Source: Alteraurantiacibacter hainanensis
GTDB lineage: Bacteria > Pseudomonadota > Alphaproteobacteria > Sphingomonadales > Sphingomonadaceae
NCBI RefSeq assembly: GCF_036321025.1
Contig: NZ_JAZAPB010000001.1
Span: 744,001 to 808,000 of the forward strand
Length of the DNA: 64,000 bases
Direction of reading: 5' to 3'
Shown here: positions 8,517-16,684 of the stretch, one piece after another
Numbering within the stretch: position 1 is the stretch's first letter
Layout: every line of letters begins with the position of its first letter
Notes under the pieces: model-generated
The model's database searches: none
What the model was told of the DNA's origin: nothing
Seen by the model: the letters and a program-made list of their open reading frames with translations, nothing else
Translations under genes and position numbers: made by a program

Positions 8517-9527
8517 TTACGGCCATCCCCAGATGTCCTGAGGGGCAGTGATCTGTCCGTGCGCATAGGACACGCCCGGTGCGCGGTCGCGGGCGAGAAA
8601 CGTGGGGCCGTCGAGGTCCACGATGTCGCACAACTGGCCCAGCAGGTATGACGGTGCCATCGACAGGCTCGTGCCCATCATGTTGCCCACCATCAGGCCA
8701 AGCCCCAGCGCGCGGGCGCGCCGCGCTATCTCAAGGCCCTCTGTCAGGCCCCCGCACTTGTCGAGCTTGATGTTGACGATGTCGAACCGGCCAAGCAGCG
8801 CCTCTGTATTGGGAAGCGTCACCGCGCTTTCATCGGCGGCGAAAGGCAAGGGGCGATCGAAGCCGTCGAGATCGGCTTCCCGGCCGCGCGCCAGGGGTTG
8901 CTCAAGCAGAGCGATCTCGAGCCGAAGCATGGCCGGCAGGATTTCCCGCAGCGCCGGCAGGTCGTACCCCTGGTTGGCGTCGACCCCGATCCAGGCCTCC
9001 GGCCTCGCTTCGCGAACCGCGGTCATCCTTTCGGCATCGAGTTCGGTCTCGCCGGTCAGCTTGAGCTTTACCGGTGCCTCCGGATCGAGCGCGATGGCCG
9101 CCCGCGCCATCGCATCCGGTTCGTCAGCGCCGAGCGTGATGGTAGTCCTCAGCGGTCCCGGCTCCGGCAACTCGGCCAGCTGCCAGACAGGTTGGCCCGA
9201 CTGCTTGGCCTCGAGATCCCAGTAGGCGCAGTCGATGGCGTTGCGTGCCCCGCCCGGCGGCAGGATGCCCTGCAATTCCTCCCGAGTGGCGCCGCCCTCG
9301 ATCAGCGATTGCGCGCCTTTCGCCTCGGACAGCATGTGATCGGCATCGTCGCCGAGGTAATAGACCCCCGCGCCCTCGCCCCTCCCCGTGTGAACGTCGT
9401 CCGAAAGTTCGGCCAGCAGCACGGTTGTCGCCTCGAAGACATGCCCGGAGATCCGGAACGGGCGCTTGTAAGGGAATTGCTCCAGCTTCAGGTCGAGCGA
9501 GAGACGGCTTCCACCTGCCCTGCCCAT
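8517..9527 (-). CDS. dgcA: Enolase-superfamily epimerase, DgcA type (N-acetyl-D-glutamate racemase / dipeptide epimerase)
   Basis: 336-residue muconate-lactonizing subgroup enzyme. The acid/base lysines KLK (K154, K156) and the opposite lysine in NIKLDKCGG (K254), plus metal ligands D183 (VDAN), E209 (LLEQP) and D232 (ADES), follow the L-Ala-D/L-Glu epimerase layout. ATG 9527 overlaps the TGA of the upstream hydrolase by one base (TGATG), so translation is coupled; an upstream in-frame start lies inside that hydrolase gene. Two activities fit: epimerising L-Ala-D-Glu dipeptides from murein, or N-acetyl-D-glutamate (DgcA). The presence of a DgcN homologue in the same cluster makes DgcA the better call. 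Confidence 0.88.
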   Translation of the reverse strand: MGRAGGSRLSLDLKLEQFPYKRPFRISGHVFEATTVLLAELSDDVHTGRGEGAGVYYLGDDADHMLSEAKGAQSLIEGGATREELQGILPPGGARNAIDCAYWDLEAKQSGQPVWQLAELPEPGPLRTTITLGADEPDAMARAAIALDPEAPVKLKLTGETELDAERMTAVREARPEAWIGVDANQGYDLPALREILPAMLRLEIALLEQPLARGREADLDGFDRPLPFAADESAVTLPNTEALLGRFDIVNIKLDKCGGLTEGLEIARRARALGLGLMVGNMMGTSLSMAPSYLLGQLCDIVDLDGPTFLARDRAPGVSYAHGQITAPQDIWGWP

Positions 9528-11524
9528 CAGTAGACCAGGCCGAAGCCGTAGAGGTTGAAGCGAATAGTGATGTAGGCGAGGACGAGGGCAGCAAGGACCA
9601 GCAGGGCGGCCCCCAGCTTCATCGTCCAGTGACGCCCGTTCCTGAAGCAGTTCCACAGGTGCCAGATGGCCAACAGCAGCAGGCCGATCGTGGCCACGGG
9701 CGTCAGCACGCGTAGCGACTGTAGCAGCCAGTCGAGACTGCCGCTCAGCGATCCGATATCGGCGGTGAAGGCCGCTACGAGCGCTACCCAGCCACCCAGC
9801 GCCAGCAGCACCAGCCAGCAGAAGATCCGCGTCAGGCGGTAAGCCAGCAGGGAACGCTCGGTAAGAACGAACTCCGCCTTGAACCTGCGCCGGACCAGCG
9901 CACGCACCGGCCAGGCAATTGCCGCAAGGAGGACCATGGCAAGGGCGAAGGCCGCAGCCGGGAGCAGCCAGCCCGGATCAGCTCCGAACGGTACGGGTTC
10001 GAGCACCGTGAAAGGAGAAATGGTGTCGATGCTGAAGCGCACGACCTCTCCGTCCTCAACCTGCGCCGCCAGGCGTTCGCCGGTATTCCGGTCGCGCCAG
10101 ACGAACGGCTCCACCTCGACCCAGTCGCGCGGCCCCGCGGACAGTCCGTCCAGCGCGGGGAACTGCAGCTGACCGTTTTCCCCGACCGTGACTTCGGCGG
10201 GGCTGAGCAGGCGCAGCGCGCTCATGAAATTGGTGAAGGAGCCGCGGCTCATCGTGTAACGACCCGCCATCATCTCTGCGTGCTCGCGCGCGGTTTCCGC
10301 ATCGATAGGCGTATAGTCCACGTTGCCCGGCAGGTAGCGCTCGGCGAAATTCTGCACCAGCGCGCTGCGGATGGCCTGCGGAGCGCTATCCGTGCCGTCG
10401 CTGTTGACGGAGATGTAGATGCCGACGTCCTGCTCGGGAAACAGCACCAGGTTGGTATGGAAATACCCCGTGTCGCCGGCATGCGCGATGGCGCGATTGC
10501 CGTTGATCCACTGCTCGTAGAAACCCAGCGCCATGGTGTTGAGCGGACCCACGCCCGGGGCACGGTATTCGTGCATCATGCGAGCCGTCTCGGGCTCGAG
10601 CAGCGGACCGCCATCGGCCAGATGGGCCTTCATGAAAGCCGCCATCGCCGCGCCGCTCGCCGACATGCTGCCGGCCGGCGCGGGTATCACGATCTCGAAT
10701 GGTTCGGCTTCGCCCGAAACCGTGGTGTAGCCCTCGGACATGAAGGGCTCGAACCGCTCCGGCAGCGGCTGCCGGAACGTGGCGTAGGTCATTCCCAGGG
10801 GCGTGAAGATCCGCTCGTCGACGTAGTCGTCGAAATCCATGCCGCTGGTGCGCTCCACGACACGGCCCGCAAGCGCGGTGGCATAGTTCGAGTAGGCGGG
10901 CGTGGTCCCCGGCGCGAACACGCGTTCGGGCAAGGATTCCCGCGTGTAATCCGCCATCGTCATCACCGTGTCGGGATCGCTGCTTATGAGGTTTCGCACT
11001 GATTCCTCGAAACCGGCCGTATGCGTCATGATCTGGCGCATCGTGATAGGCTCGCCGTCGTAGGGCGGTATCGTGAAATCGAGATATTCGTTCACATCGG
11101 CGTCGAGGTCGATGCGCCCCTCTTCCACCTGCTGCATCACCGCCGTCCAGGTGATCAGCTTGGACACCGAGCCCGGACGGAACAACGTCGTCTCGGGATC
11201 GACCGGCTGACGCTCGGCGACGTCCGCAAACCCGTATCCCTTCTGCGTCACCGTCGTGTCGCCCTCGACGACGACCACCACGGCACCTGCAATCTCGCCG
11301 CGTGCCAGAGCGTAGGGAAGGAAGCCGTCCAGCCAGGCCTCGACATCGGCTTGATCCAGTTGCGCGGTCGCGCCCTGAGGATCGGCGCTCTCGGCCAGAC
11401 TCTCTTCGGTTTCGGTTTCCTGTGCGTCGGCCGTCGACAAAGTTTGCGGCACCTGCCCCTGCGCGGCGAGCGATCCGAGCGCGAGCAAGGCGGCCAAGGC
11501 GGCGAATTTTCTGGTCAGGCGCAT
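9527..11524 (-). CDS. Beta-lactamase-fold serine hydrolase with C-terminal membrane domain
   Basis: 665-residue protein from ATG 11524 (GTG one codon upstream is possible; AGGGA lies 6 bases before the ATG). A signal peptide (residues 1-24) and an acidic linker precede a PBP/class C-like hydrolase domain (about 55-400) with SVSK (S119, K122), YSN (211-213) and a late HAG motif. The last 160 or so residues contain four hydrophobic helices, so the catalytic domain would be tethered to the inner membrane and face the periplasm. The protein heads the operon with dgcA. Likely acts on D-amino-acid-containing peptides or esters; the substrate is not determined by sequence. Confidence 0.85.
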   Translation of the reverse strand: MRLTRKFAALAALLALGSLAAQGQVPQTLSTADAQETETEESLAESADPQGATAQLDQADVEAWLDGFLPYALARGEIAGAVVVVVEGDTTVTQKGYGFADVAERQPVDPETTLFRPGSVSKLITWTAVMQQVEEGRIDLDADVNEYLDFTIPPYDGEPITMRQIMTHTAGFEESVRNLISSDPDTVMTMADYTRESLPERVFAPGTTPAYSNYATALAGRVVERTSGMDFDDYVDERIFTPLGMTYATFRQPLPERFEPFMSEGYTTVSGEAEPFEIVIPAPAGSMSASGAAMAAFMKAHLADGGPLLEPETARMMHEYRAPGVGPLNTMALGFYEQWINGNRAIAHAGDTGYFHTNLVLFPEQDVGIYISVNSDGTDSAPQAIRSALVQNFAERYLPGNVDYTPIDAETAREHAEMMAGRYTMSRGSFTNFMSALRLLSPAEVTVGENGQLQFPALDGLSAGPRDWVEVEPFVWRDRNTGERLAAQVEDGEVVRFSIDTISPFTVLEPVPFGADPGWLLPAAAFALAMVLLAAIAWPVRALVRRRFKAEFVLTERSLLAYRLTRIFCWLVLLALGGWVALVAAFTADIGSLSGSLDWLLQSLRVLTPVATIGLLLLAIWHLWNCFRNGRHWTMKLGAALLVLAALVLAYITIRFNLYGFGLVY

Positions 11525-11612
11525 CACGGTTCCCTGATTTACTTGGCGAGCTTCTTGCAGCTAGCCGATAGTGCTAATAGGATGACCGCCATCAAATTGG
11601 CGTCACGGGGAC

Positions 11613-11640
11613 ATAATGATCCTGATTAGAAAATTGTCAA
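11613..11640 (-). promoter_or_regulatory. Promoter/operator of the serine hydrolase-dgcA operon, shared with regulator upstream region
   Basis: Leftward promoter with TTGACA at 11640-11635, a 16-base spacer and CATTAT at 11618-11613. TTGACAATTTTCTAATCAGG (11640-11621) differs from the copy at 8497-8478 by a single base. The same stretch ends 22 bp upstream of the XRE-cupin GTG start, so a bound regulator could control both directions and itself. Confidence 0.7.
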
Positions 11641-11662
11641 TCCAAGTGTCGAAAGGATCGTT

Positions 11663-12280
11663 GTGACTGCCAAGACCCCGACCCTGGGACGCGTCATGCG
11701 CGATATTCGGAAGCGCAAGGGGTGGACCCTCAAGGAGATGAGCGCGAAGACGGGCATTCCCGTCTCGACCTTGTCCAAGGTCGAGCACGATCGCCTCACG
11801 CTCACCTACGACAAGTTGCAGCAGGTCAGTCGGCGCCTGAATATCCGCATGTCGGATCTCTTTGCCGAGGAAAACGAGGAGGAAGTCCAGCCGGTCACCG
11901 CCCGCCGCAGCATCGCGACACTGGACAATGCGGTGCAGGTGACGACCGACAATTACGACTATCATTACCTCTGCACCGACCTGCGCAAAAAGCGCATGAT
12001 CCCCATCGTCACCCGCATCCGCGCCCGGAGCGCCAGCGAATTCGGCGACCTTGTTCGTCACCACGGCGAGGAATTCATCTACGTGATGGAAGGCCGGATA
12101 GAGGTCATCTCGGAATACTACGACCCGGTCACGCTCGAGGCGGGAGAGGGAATCTATCTGGATTCGACCATGGGCCACGCATACGTGACCGCGGAAGGCT
12201 GCGACGAGGCGGTGGTGCTGGGCGTCTGCTCCAGCGCGGATGACGGACTGCTGGATTCACTCATCAACCTGCGGGGCTGA
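11663..12280 (+). CDS. XRE-family transcriptional regulator with cupin sensor domain
   Basis: 205-residue regulator. The N-terminal helix-turn-helix (about residues 8-65; MRDIRKRKGWTLKEMSAKTG, then VSTLSKVEHDR) is joined to a C-terminal cupin barrel (about 115-200; HHGEEFIYVMEGRIEV, GHAYV). This architecture (PuuR-like) commonly represses genes for uptake and catabolism of a small amine or amino acid bound in the cupin. Translation starts at GTG 11663 with AAAGGA just upstream. It is divergent from the leftward cluster, with the conserved promoter element between them, making it the prime candidate for the cluster regulator and an autoregulator. The ligand is unknown; D-glutamate or a derivative is an inference from the neighbours. 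Confidence 0.9.
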   Translation: MTAKTPTLGRVMRDIRKRKGWTLKEMSAKTGIPVSTLSKVEHDRLTLTYDKLQQVSRRLNIRMSDLFAEENEEEVQPVTARRSIATLDNAVQVTTDNYDYHYLCTDLRKKRMIPIVTRIRARSASEFGDLVRHHGEEFIYVMEGRIEVISEYYDPVTLEAGEGIYLDSTMGHAYVTAEGCDEAVVLGVCSSADDGLLDSLINLRG

Positions 12281-12542
12281 TCGAACGGACCGCCCGCGCA
12301 TCCGGGTCTAGCAACGATCGCCGCCATCCGATCAAGCGCCCCTTTTCCAAAGACATATCCTTCGAATTAGCCATTGTGATTATGTGCCTGTCCTAGCGGG
12401 CACCGGACTATACCGATGCCCCCTTCCTGCATCGGGCGAGTTTCTGCATTCTTGCGACCTACCTGGGGAATGTTGGCCGGATACCAGTCGGCGAACCCGT
12501 TCGAACCGATCGTGCAGAAAGCTGAATGAGGGAAGACCGGGT
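12281..12542. other. Intergenic stretch without a supported gene
   Basis: The 262 bases between the XRE-cupin gene and the MBOAT remnant hold no open frame with a recognisable product. The base composition becomes visibly more AT-rich toward 12350-12400 than in the flanking genes. It may be the left margin of the decayed polysaccharide segment. Confidence 0.4.
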
Positions 12543-12860
12543 TTGATATTCACAGATCCTCTTTTCCTTTTCGTATTCCTCCCAATCGCGCTGATTGCAT
12601 TCCACCCGATCGCCAGGTCGGTCTCGGCGGCGTTCTTTCGCTACGGCACCTTCGTCAGCTTCTTCCCGCAACTGATCATCGGGCCGATCACCTACGTCGG
12701 CGAAGTCAAACCGCAGATCCAGTCAAGGCGCTTCCTTCGCCTCAATCCCGTCGACCTGGCCGCGGGGCTGGGCTTCATTTCGATCGGCATGTTCAACAAG
12801 GTCATCACACGTGGCTGCAATCGTGCCGCGTGCTGGAACGCGGTGGGGAACGGCGCGTGA
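12543..12860 (+). pseudogene. Remnant of an MBOAT (AlgI-like) O-acyltransferase gene, internally deleted
   Basis: A TTG at 12543 starts an N-terminus typical of membrane-bound O-acyltransferases (IFTDPLFLFVFLPIALIAFH). After about 25 residues it jumps in frame to an internal family segment, FVSFFPQLIIGPI, and continues as GLGFISIGMFNKVI until about 12810. Intact family members have well over 100 residues between these two segments and some 200 more after them. From about 12812 the frame runs into unrelated sequence and stops at 12860. The gene is therefore a deletion remnant. AlgI-type MBOATs acetylate exopolysaccharides, in keeping with the neighbouring FkbH tail and sulfotransferases. Confidence 0.75.
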
Positions 12861-13093
12861 TGAAAGGCCTTTTCGAAACCGCCGCGCAGGCCGGCGTCCA
12901 GACATTACGCGCTGAATACGTTCCGGCGGATCGCAACGGCATGGTGTCGGATTTCTACAGCAGGCCGGGTTTTACCGTATCCGAAGAACACGACGATGGC
13001 ACAGTAATCTATTCTTGTGACGTTCCGGACTATGAAAGCCATCCAACTTTCATAGAAGTGAGCGTGGTCAGATCGTCACAACCAGGTATATGA
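12812..13093 (+). pseudogene. C-terminal fragment of an FkbH-type HAD/acyl-transfer protein
   Basis: Read in a different frame from the MBOAT remnant, this stretch begins WLQSCRVLERGGERRVMKGL and continues with AEYVPADRNGMVSDFYSRPGF. That is the conserved C-terminal GNAT-like end of FkbH-domain proteins (usual form GRYVPTAKNGMVADFY). Only about 90 residues of a protein normally over 550 long remain, and there is no start codon at its beginning. The junction with the MBOAT fragment is at about 12811. Such genes occur with MBOAT genes in sphingomonad surface-polysaccharide loci, so both fragments probably come from one deleted locus. Confidence 0.72.
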
Positions 13094-13100
13094 AGAACCA

Positions 13101-13994
13101 ATGCAATTTCGTGACATAGATTTCATCATCATTGGCGCCGCGAAGTCGGCGACTACCTGGTTGCAGACCCAGCTGCAGGCGGATCCGGCCATCTACATGC
13201 CTGATCCGGAGCTTCACTATTTCTCGCGCGAGTATGATCGCGGCGAAGACTGGTACCTGTCGCATTTCAAGGATGCGAAGCCGGGCAATACGATTGGCGA
13301 AAAGTCCAATTCCTATCTCTATCAGACCGAAGCCGCCGCCCGCCTCCACCGCGACGTGCCGCAGGCGAAACTGATTGCCCAGCTGCGCAACCCGATCGAG
13401 CGGGCCTATTCAAGCTATTGCATGCTCTACAGGCGCGGCGAAGTCAGCGCGGACATCGCATCCTACCTGGATCCCACGGTCAGCCAGCATGTGCAGATCC
13501 TGGGTTCCGGAAATTTCCCTTCGCACCTTGAGCGGTTCATCGACCTCTTCGGGCGCGAAAAGCTTCTCATCCTGTTCTTCGACGGGGTGAAGGCCGATCC
13601 CGAGGCGCAGATGACACAGGTGCGTGCTCACCTGGGCCTGCCGCCCCGACCGCTGGCCACCAAGGCGCGTCGAAAGGTGAAGGACAAGTCGGCGCCGCTG
13701 GTCCCCGCCGGTTTGCGAAAGCATCTTGGGTGGATGAAACCCCTGGTGCGCCCCCTGCGCGGTTTCGGCCCGTTCGAGGCCGCCCGCGGAATGATTGCGC
13801 GCAAGGTCGACTATCCGCCGCTTACGGACGAGCTGCGCGAACGTCTGAACGAGTATTACGGCCCCTCCATCGAAGTTCTGGAGCAGATGAGCGGCCAGTC
13901 GCTCGCCCATTGGTACACGCCGAAGGACGACCCCGTTGAACAGGTCTGCCCGGAAGTGGAGCGCCGGGCGCGAATTGCTTCCGTGACTGGCTGA
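13101..13994 (+). CDS. Sulfotransferase domain protein
   Basis: 297-residue PAPS-dependent sulfotransferase (heparan N-deacetylase/sulfotransferase-like family). The 5'-phosphosulfate loop GAAKSATTWL is at residues 12-21 and the 3'-phosphate binding region LIAQLRNPIERAYSSY at about 90-106; both are intact. These enzymes transfer sulfate from PAPS to a glycan, lipid or other hydroxyl or amine. ATG 13101 lies 8 bp after the FkbH remnant. No PAPS synthesis genes are in the window. The gene appears functional despite the decayed genes upstream, and may sulfate an exopolysaccharide or capsule (inference). Confidence 0.85.
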   Translation: MQFRDIDFIIIGAAKSATTWLQTQLQADPAIYMPDPELHYFSREYDRGEDWYLSHFKDAKPGNTIGEKSNSYLYQTEAAARLHRDVPQAKLIAQLRNPIERAYSSYCMLYRRGEVSADIASYLDPTVSQHVQILGSGNFPSHLERFIDLFGREKLLILFFDGVKADPEAQMTQVRAHLGLPPRPLATKARRKVKDKSAPLVPAGLRKHLGWMKPLVRPLRGFGPFEAARGMIARKVDYPPLTDELRERLNEYYGPSIEVLEQMSGQSLAHWYTPKDDPVEQVCPEVERRARIASVTG

Positions 13995-13997
13995 GGC

Positions 13998-15272
13998 CTA
14001 GCGACCGATCGCGCGCGTTTCCCGCAGGACGTCGAACCGGCGGGCGTAGTCGCCCAGTTCATCCATCACGTCATCGTCCGTCAGCCCGAATTCGTTCAGG
14101 CTATAACGATGCGGCTGACGCTTGAGAGCGCTGGCCTCCTCGCAATAGGCCTCCATGGCAGGCCACGCATGGGCGACATCGAGGTCGAGAAAGCGGTAGA
14201 TCCGCTTCATCGCCGCGCGCCAGTCGCGATCGACATCCTCGAAATGCACGTCGATCATCCGGTCGGGGGCGATCGACCTGCGGCTCTTTTCCATGCGCTG
14301 GATCTGCACACGCGTCTTGCGAAGCCATTCCCGGCCCACGTCCTGCGCATCGGCGTGGTCGGAATAGATGCAGGTCTGGTTCCAGGCGAGCGATGACGAG
14401 CTGGCGACCACCTGCCGGGGGTCGCGGTGCGTGAAAATGAAGCGCGCATCGGGAAAAACGCGGAGCAGGGCATCCAGATCGAGCATGTGCTGCGGCGTCT
14501 TGAGCACCCAGGGCTTGAGCGAACTGGCCTGCTGCGACCAGCCGATCAGCCGCAGCAGGCGGGCCATCTGCGTATAGGCCGGTGACGCATCCTGCGCTTC
14601 GCACCAGCGACCGTAGCTCGGCACGTGCCACTGCGCCTCGTGCTTCATGCCCCAGAACGAGTTCACGAACAGGCCCAGCTCCTCTTCGGGCTGCATCGGT
14701 CCCGTGGGATGGATGGAAAGCGTCCGCGGGTTGGCGAGGTCGGCGACCTTGCGAGCTCGCCTCGCCAGCGTGACCCGGTCGTCCTTCCCCTCGAACGTGA
14801 AGCCGGGATAGGGCACCGGCGAAATCGTCTCGAAGCTGCGCATGTGCGCGAAACGCCGGTCCGCGGCGAGCAGCCGGTGCAGCCGCGTCGTGCCAGAACG
14901 CATGGGACCGACCACGAACACCGGGTTGAGCAGGGGCCGAGCAAGGATTTCGGGATGCGTGGCAAACCACTGCTGCGCCCGCAACCGGTCCACCAGCACC
15001 TTCTCGCACTGCTTCATCGCCACCCAGGCGCCGGCCTCGTGCAATTGCGCTTCGGATTCGAGAGCCTGCAGCAGAACGGCAAACGGTTGTTCGAACCACG
15101 GATCGCCGAAATCGTCGGATCCGGCCCGAACCGCCGCGCGATCCATCAGGGTCTGCTTGTCGAAGGTCGCGGGCTGCATCAGCCCTGCACCGATAGCTAG
15201 GCGCGTGGCGCCTTTCACGATGTCCACGAAGCGGGTGCGCCGCGGAGGTTTCTCTATAGTCCTGTCCAGCAA
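13998..15272 (-). CDS. Sulfotransferase family protein
   Basis: 424-residue protein of the bacterial sulfotransferase_3 type. The PAPS 5' loop VVGPMRSGTTRLHRLL is at residues 121-136, and the 3' region FTHRDPRQVVASSSSL follows about 160 residues later. An N-terminal extension of about 115 residues precedes the catalytic domain, as is usual for this subfamily. The start is read as TTG 15272 because AAGGA lies 7 bases before it; the first ATG is at 15179. It converges on the unrelated-looking sulfotransferase at 13101 with a 3-bp gap. Acceptor unknown. Confidence 0.85.
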   Translation of the reverse strand: MLDRTIEKPPRRTRFVDIVKGATRLAIGAGLMQPATFDKQTLMDRAAVRAGSDDFGDPWFEQPFAVLLQALESEAQLHEAGAWVAMKQCEKVLVDRLRAQQWFATHPEILARPLLNPVFVVGPMRSGTTRLHRLLAADRRFAHMRSFETISPVPYPGFTFEGKDDRVTLARRARKVADLANPRTLSIHPTGPMQPEEELGLFVNSFWGMKHEAQWHVPSYGRWCEAQDASPAYTQMARLLRLIGWSQQASSLKPWVLKTPQHMLDLDALLRVFPDARFIFTHRDPRQVVASSSSLAWNQTCIYSDHADAQDVGREWLRKTRVQIQRMEKSRRSIAPDRMIDVHFEDVDRDWRAAMKRIYRFLDLDVAHAWPAMEAYCEEASALKRQPHRYSLNEFGLTDDDVMDELGDYARRFDVLRETRAIGR

Positions 15273-15400
15273 ATCAGGTCCTTGTCCATCTCCTCCGCGT
15301 GCCTTTTCCAGTTCCCGAACCGGCCAAAAGTTCCCGCCGTGCGCAATCGCGCGCCTCTATGCTGGACAAGCGGCAATCTGGCGGGGCATAGCCCGCGGCC

Positions 15401-16681
15401 ATGCATGACTTGCGCTATATCCGAGAGAATCCCGACCAGTTCGATGCTGCCCTCGCCAGGCGCGGGGCAGACCCCGTTTCCCGGCGGATCCTCGAGCTCG
15501 ACGAGCAGCGGCGCCAGCTGACCACGCGCCTGCAGGAGATGCAGAGCCGCCGCAACGAAGCGTCCAAGGCGATCGGCCAGGCCATGGGCCAGGGCGACAA
15601 GGACAAGGCAGAGGCGCTGAAGGCCGAAGTGGCAGAGATCAAGCAGTCCATGCCGCAGGTGGAGGACGAGGAGAAGGAGATCGCGGCGGCGCTCAATGCT
15701 GTGCTGGCCTCTCTCCCCAACCTTCCCGCTGATGGAGTTCCGGAAGGAGAGGACGAAAGCGACAATCTCGAGGTCAGCCGCTGGACGACGCCCCACAGCC
15801 TGCATTTCAAGGCGAAGGAGCATGCCGACCTGGGGCCGCCGCTGGGCATGGATTTCGAAACCGCGACCGCAATGTCCGGCGCGCGCTTCACTTTCCTGCG
15901 CGGCCAGATGGCGCGCCTCAACCGGGCGATCGCGCAGTTCATGCTCGATCTGCAGGCAGGCGAGAACGGCTATACCGAGTGCGCCCCGCCCCTGCTGGTG
16001 CGTGACGAGGCGGTATTCGGCACCGGCCAGTTGCCCAAGTTTGCCGAAGACCTGTTCCAGACGACCGACGGGCGCTGGCTGATCCCCACGGCCGAGGTTT
16101 CGCTCACCAATTCCGTGCGCGAACAGATCCTCGACAACATTGCCGAGCCGATCCGCCTCACCGCGCTGACGCCCTGCTTCCGGAGCGAAGCCGGTGCCGC
16201 GGGCAAGGACACGCGCGGCTTCATCCGTCAGCACCAGTTCGACAAGGTCGAGCTCGTCTCGATCTGCCGGCCCGAAGACGCCCATGCCGAGCACGAGCAC
16301 ATGGTGGAAAGCGCCGAGAGCGTCCTTCGCGCGCTCAAGCTGCCCTATCGCAAGATGCTGCTGTGCACGGGCGACATGGGTTTCGGCGCTCGCAAGACCT
16401 TCGATCTCGAGGTATGGCTGCCGGGGCAGGATGCCTACCGCGAGATCAGCTCGATCAGCTGGTGCGGCGATTTCCAGGCCCGGCGCATGAATACGCGCTA
16501 CCGGCCGGAGGACGGCGGCAAGAAGACCGATTTCGTCCACACGCTGAACGGTTCGGGCCTGGCCGTGGGTCGCACGCTTGTGGCGGTTCTGGAAAACTAC
16601 CAGCAGGAAGACGGTTCGGTCGTGGTGCCCGAAGTCCTGATGCCCTATATGGGCGGTACCGAAAAACTGGTACCCGCCTGA
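15401..16681 (+). CDS. serS: Seryl-tRNA synthetase
   Basis: 426-residue class II aminoacyl-tRNA synthetase that charges tRNA-Ser and tRNA-Sec with serine in the cytoplasm. The N-terminal antiparallel coiled-coil tRNA-binding arm (about 25-100) precedes the catalytic domain. Motif 2 appears as CFRSEAGAAGKDTRG with QHQFDKVE, and motif 3 as GSGLAVGRTLVAVLENY. Length is normal for the family. It begins an apparent operon with surE (3 bp after its stop) and the ion channel gene. The 128-bp gap to the divergent sulfotransferase gene holds the promoter. Confidence 0.98.
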   Translation: MHDLRYIRENPDQFDAALARRGADPVSRRILELDEQRRQLTTRLQEMQSRRNEASKAIGQAMGQGDKDKAEALKAEVAEIKQSMPQVEDEEKEIAAALNAVLASLPNLPADGVPEGEDESDNLEVSRWTTPHSLHFKAKEHADLGPPLGMDFETATAMSGARFTFLRGQMARLNRAIAQFMLDLQAGENGYTECAPPLLVRDEAVFGTGQLPKFAEDLFQTTDGRWLIPTAEVSLTNSVREQILDNIAEPIRLTALTPCFRSEAGAAGKDTRGFIRQHQFDKVELVSICRPEDAHAEHEHMVESAESVLRALKLPYRKMLLCTGDMGFGARKTFDLEVWLPGQDAYREISSISWCGDFQARRMNTRYRPEDGGKKTDFVHTLNGSGLAVGRTLVAVLENYQQEDGSVVVPEVLMPYMGGTEKLVPA

Positions 16682-16684
16682 TCC

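Noticed and set aside
12365..12380. AATTAGCCATTGTGAT, partial resemblance to the cluster operator element
   Set aside because: Only scattered matches, no -35/-10 arrangement and located after the regulator gene.
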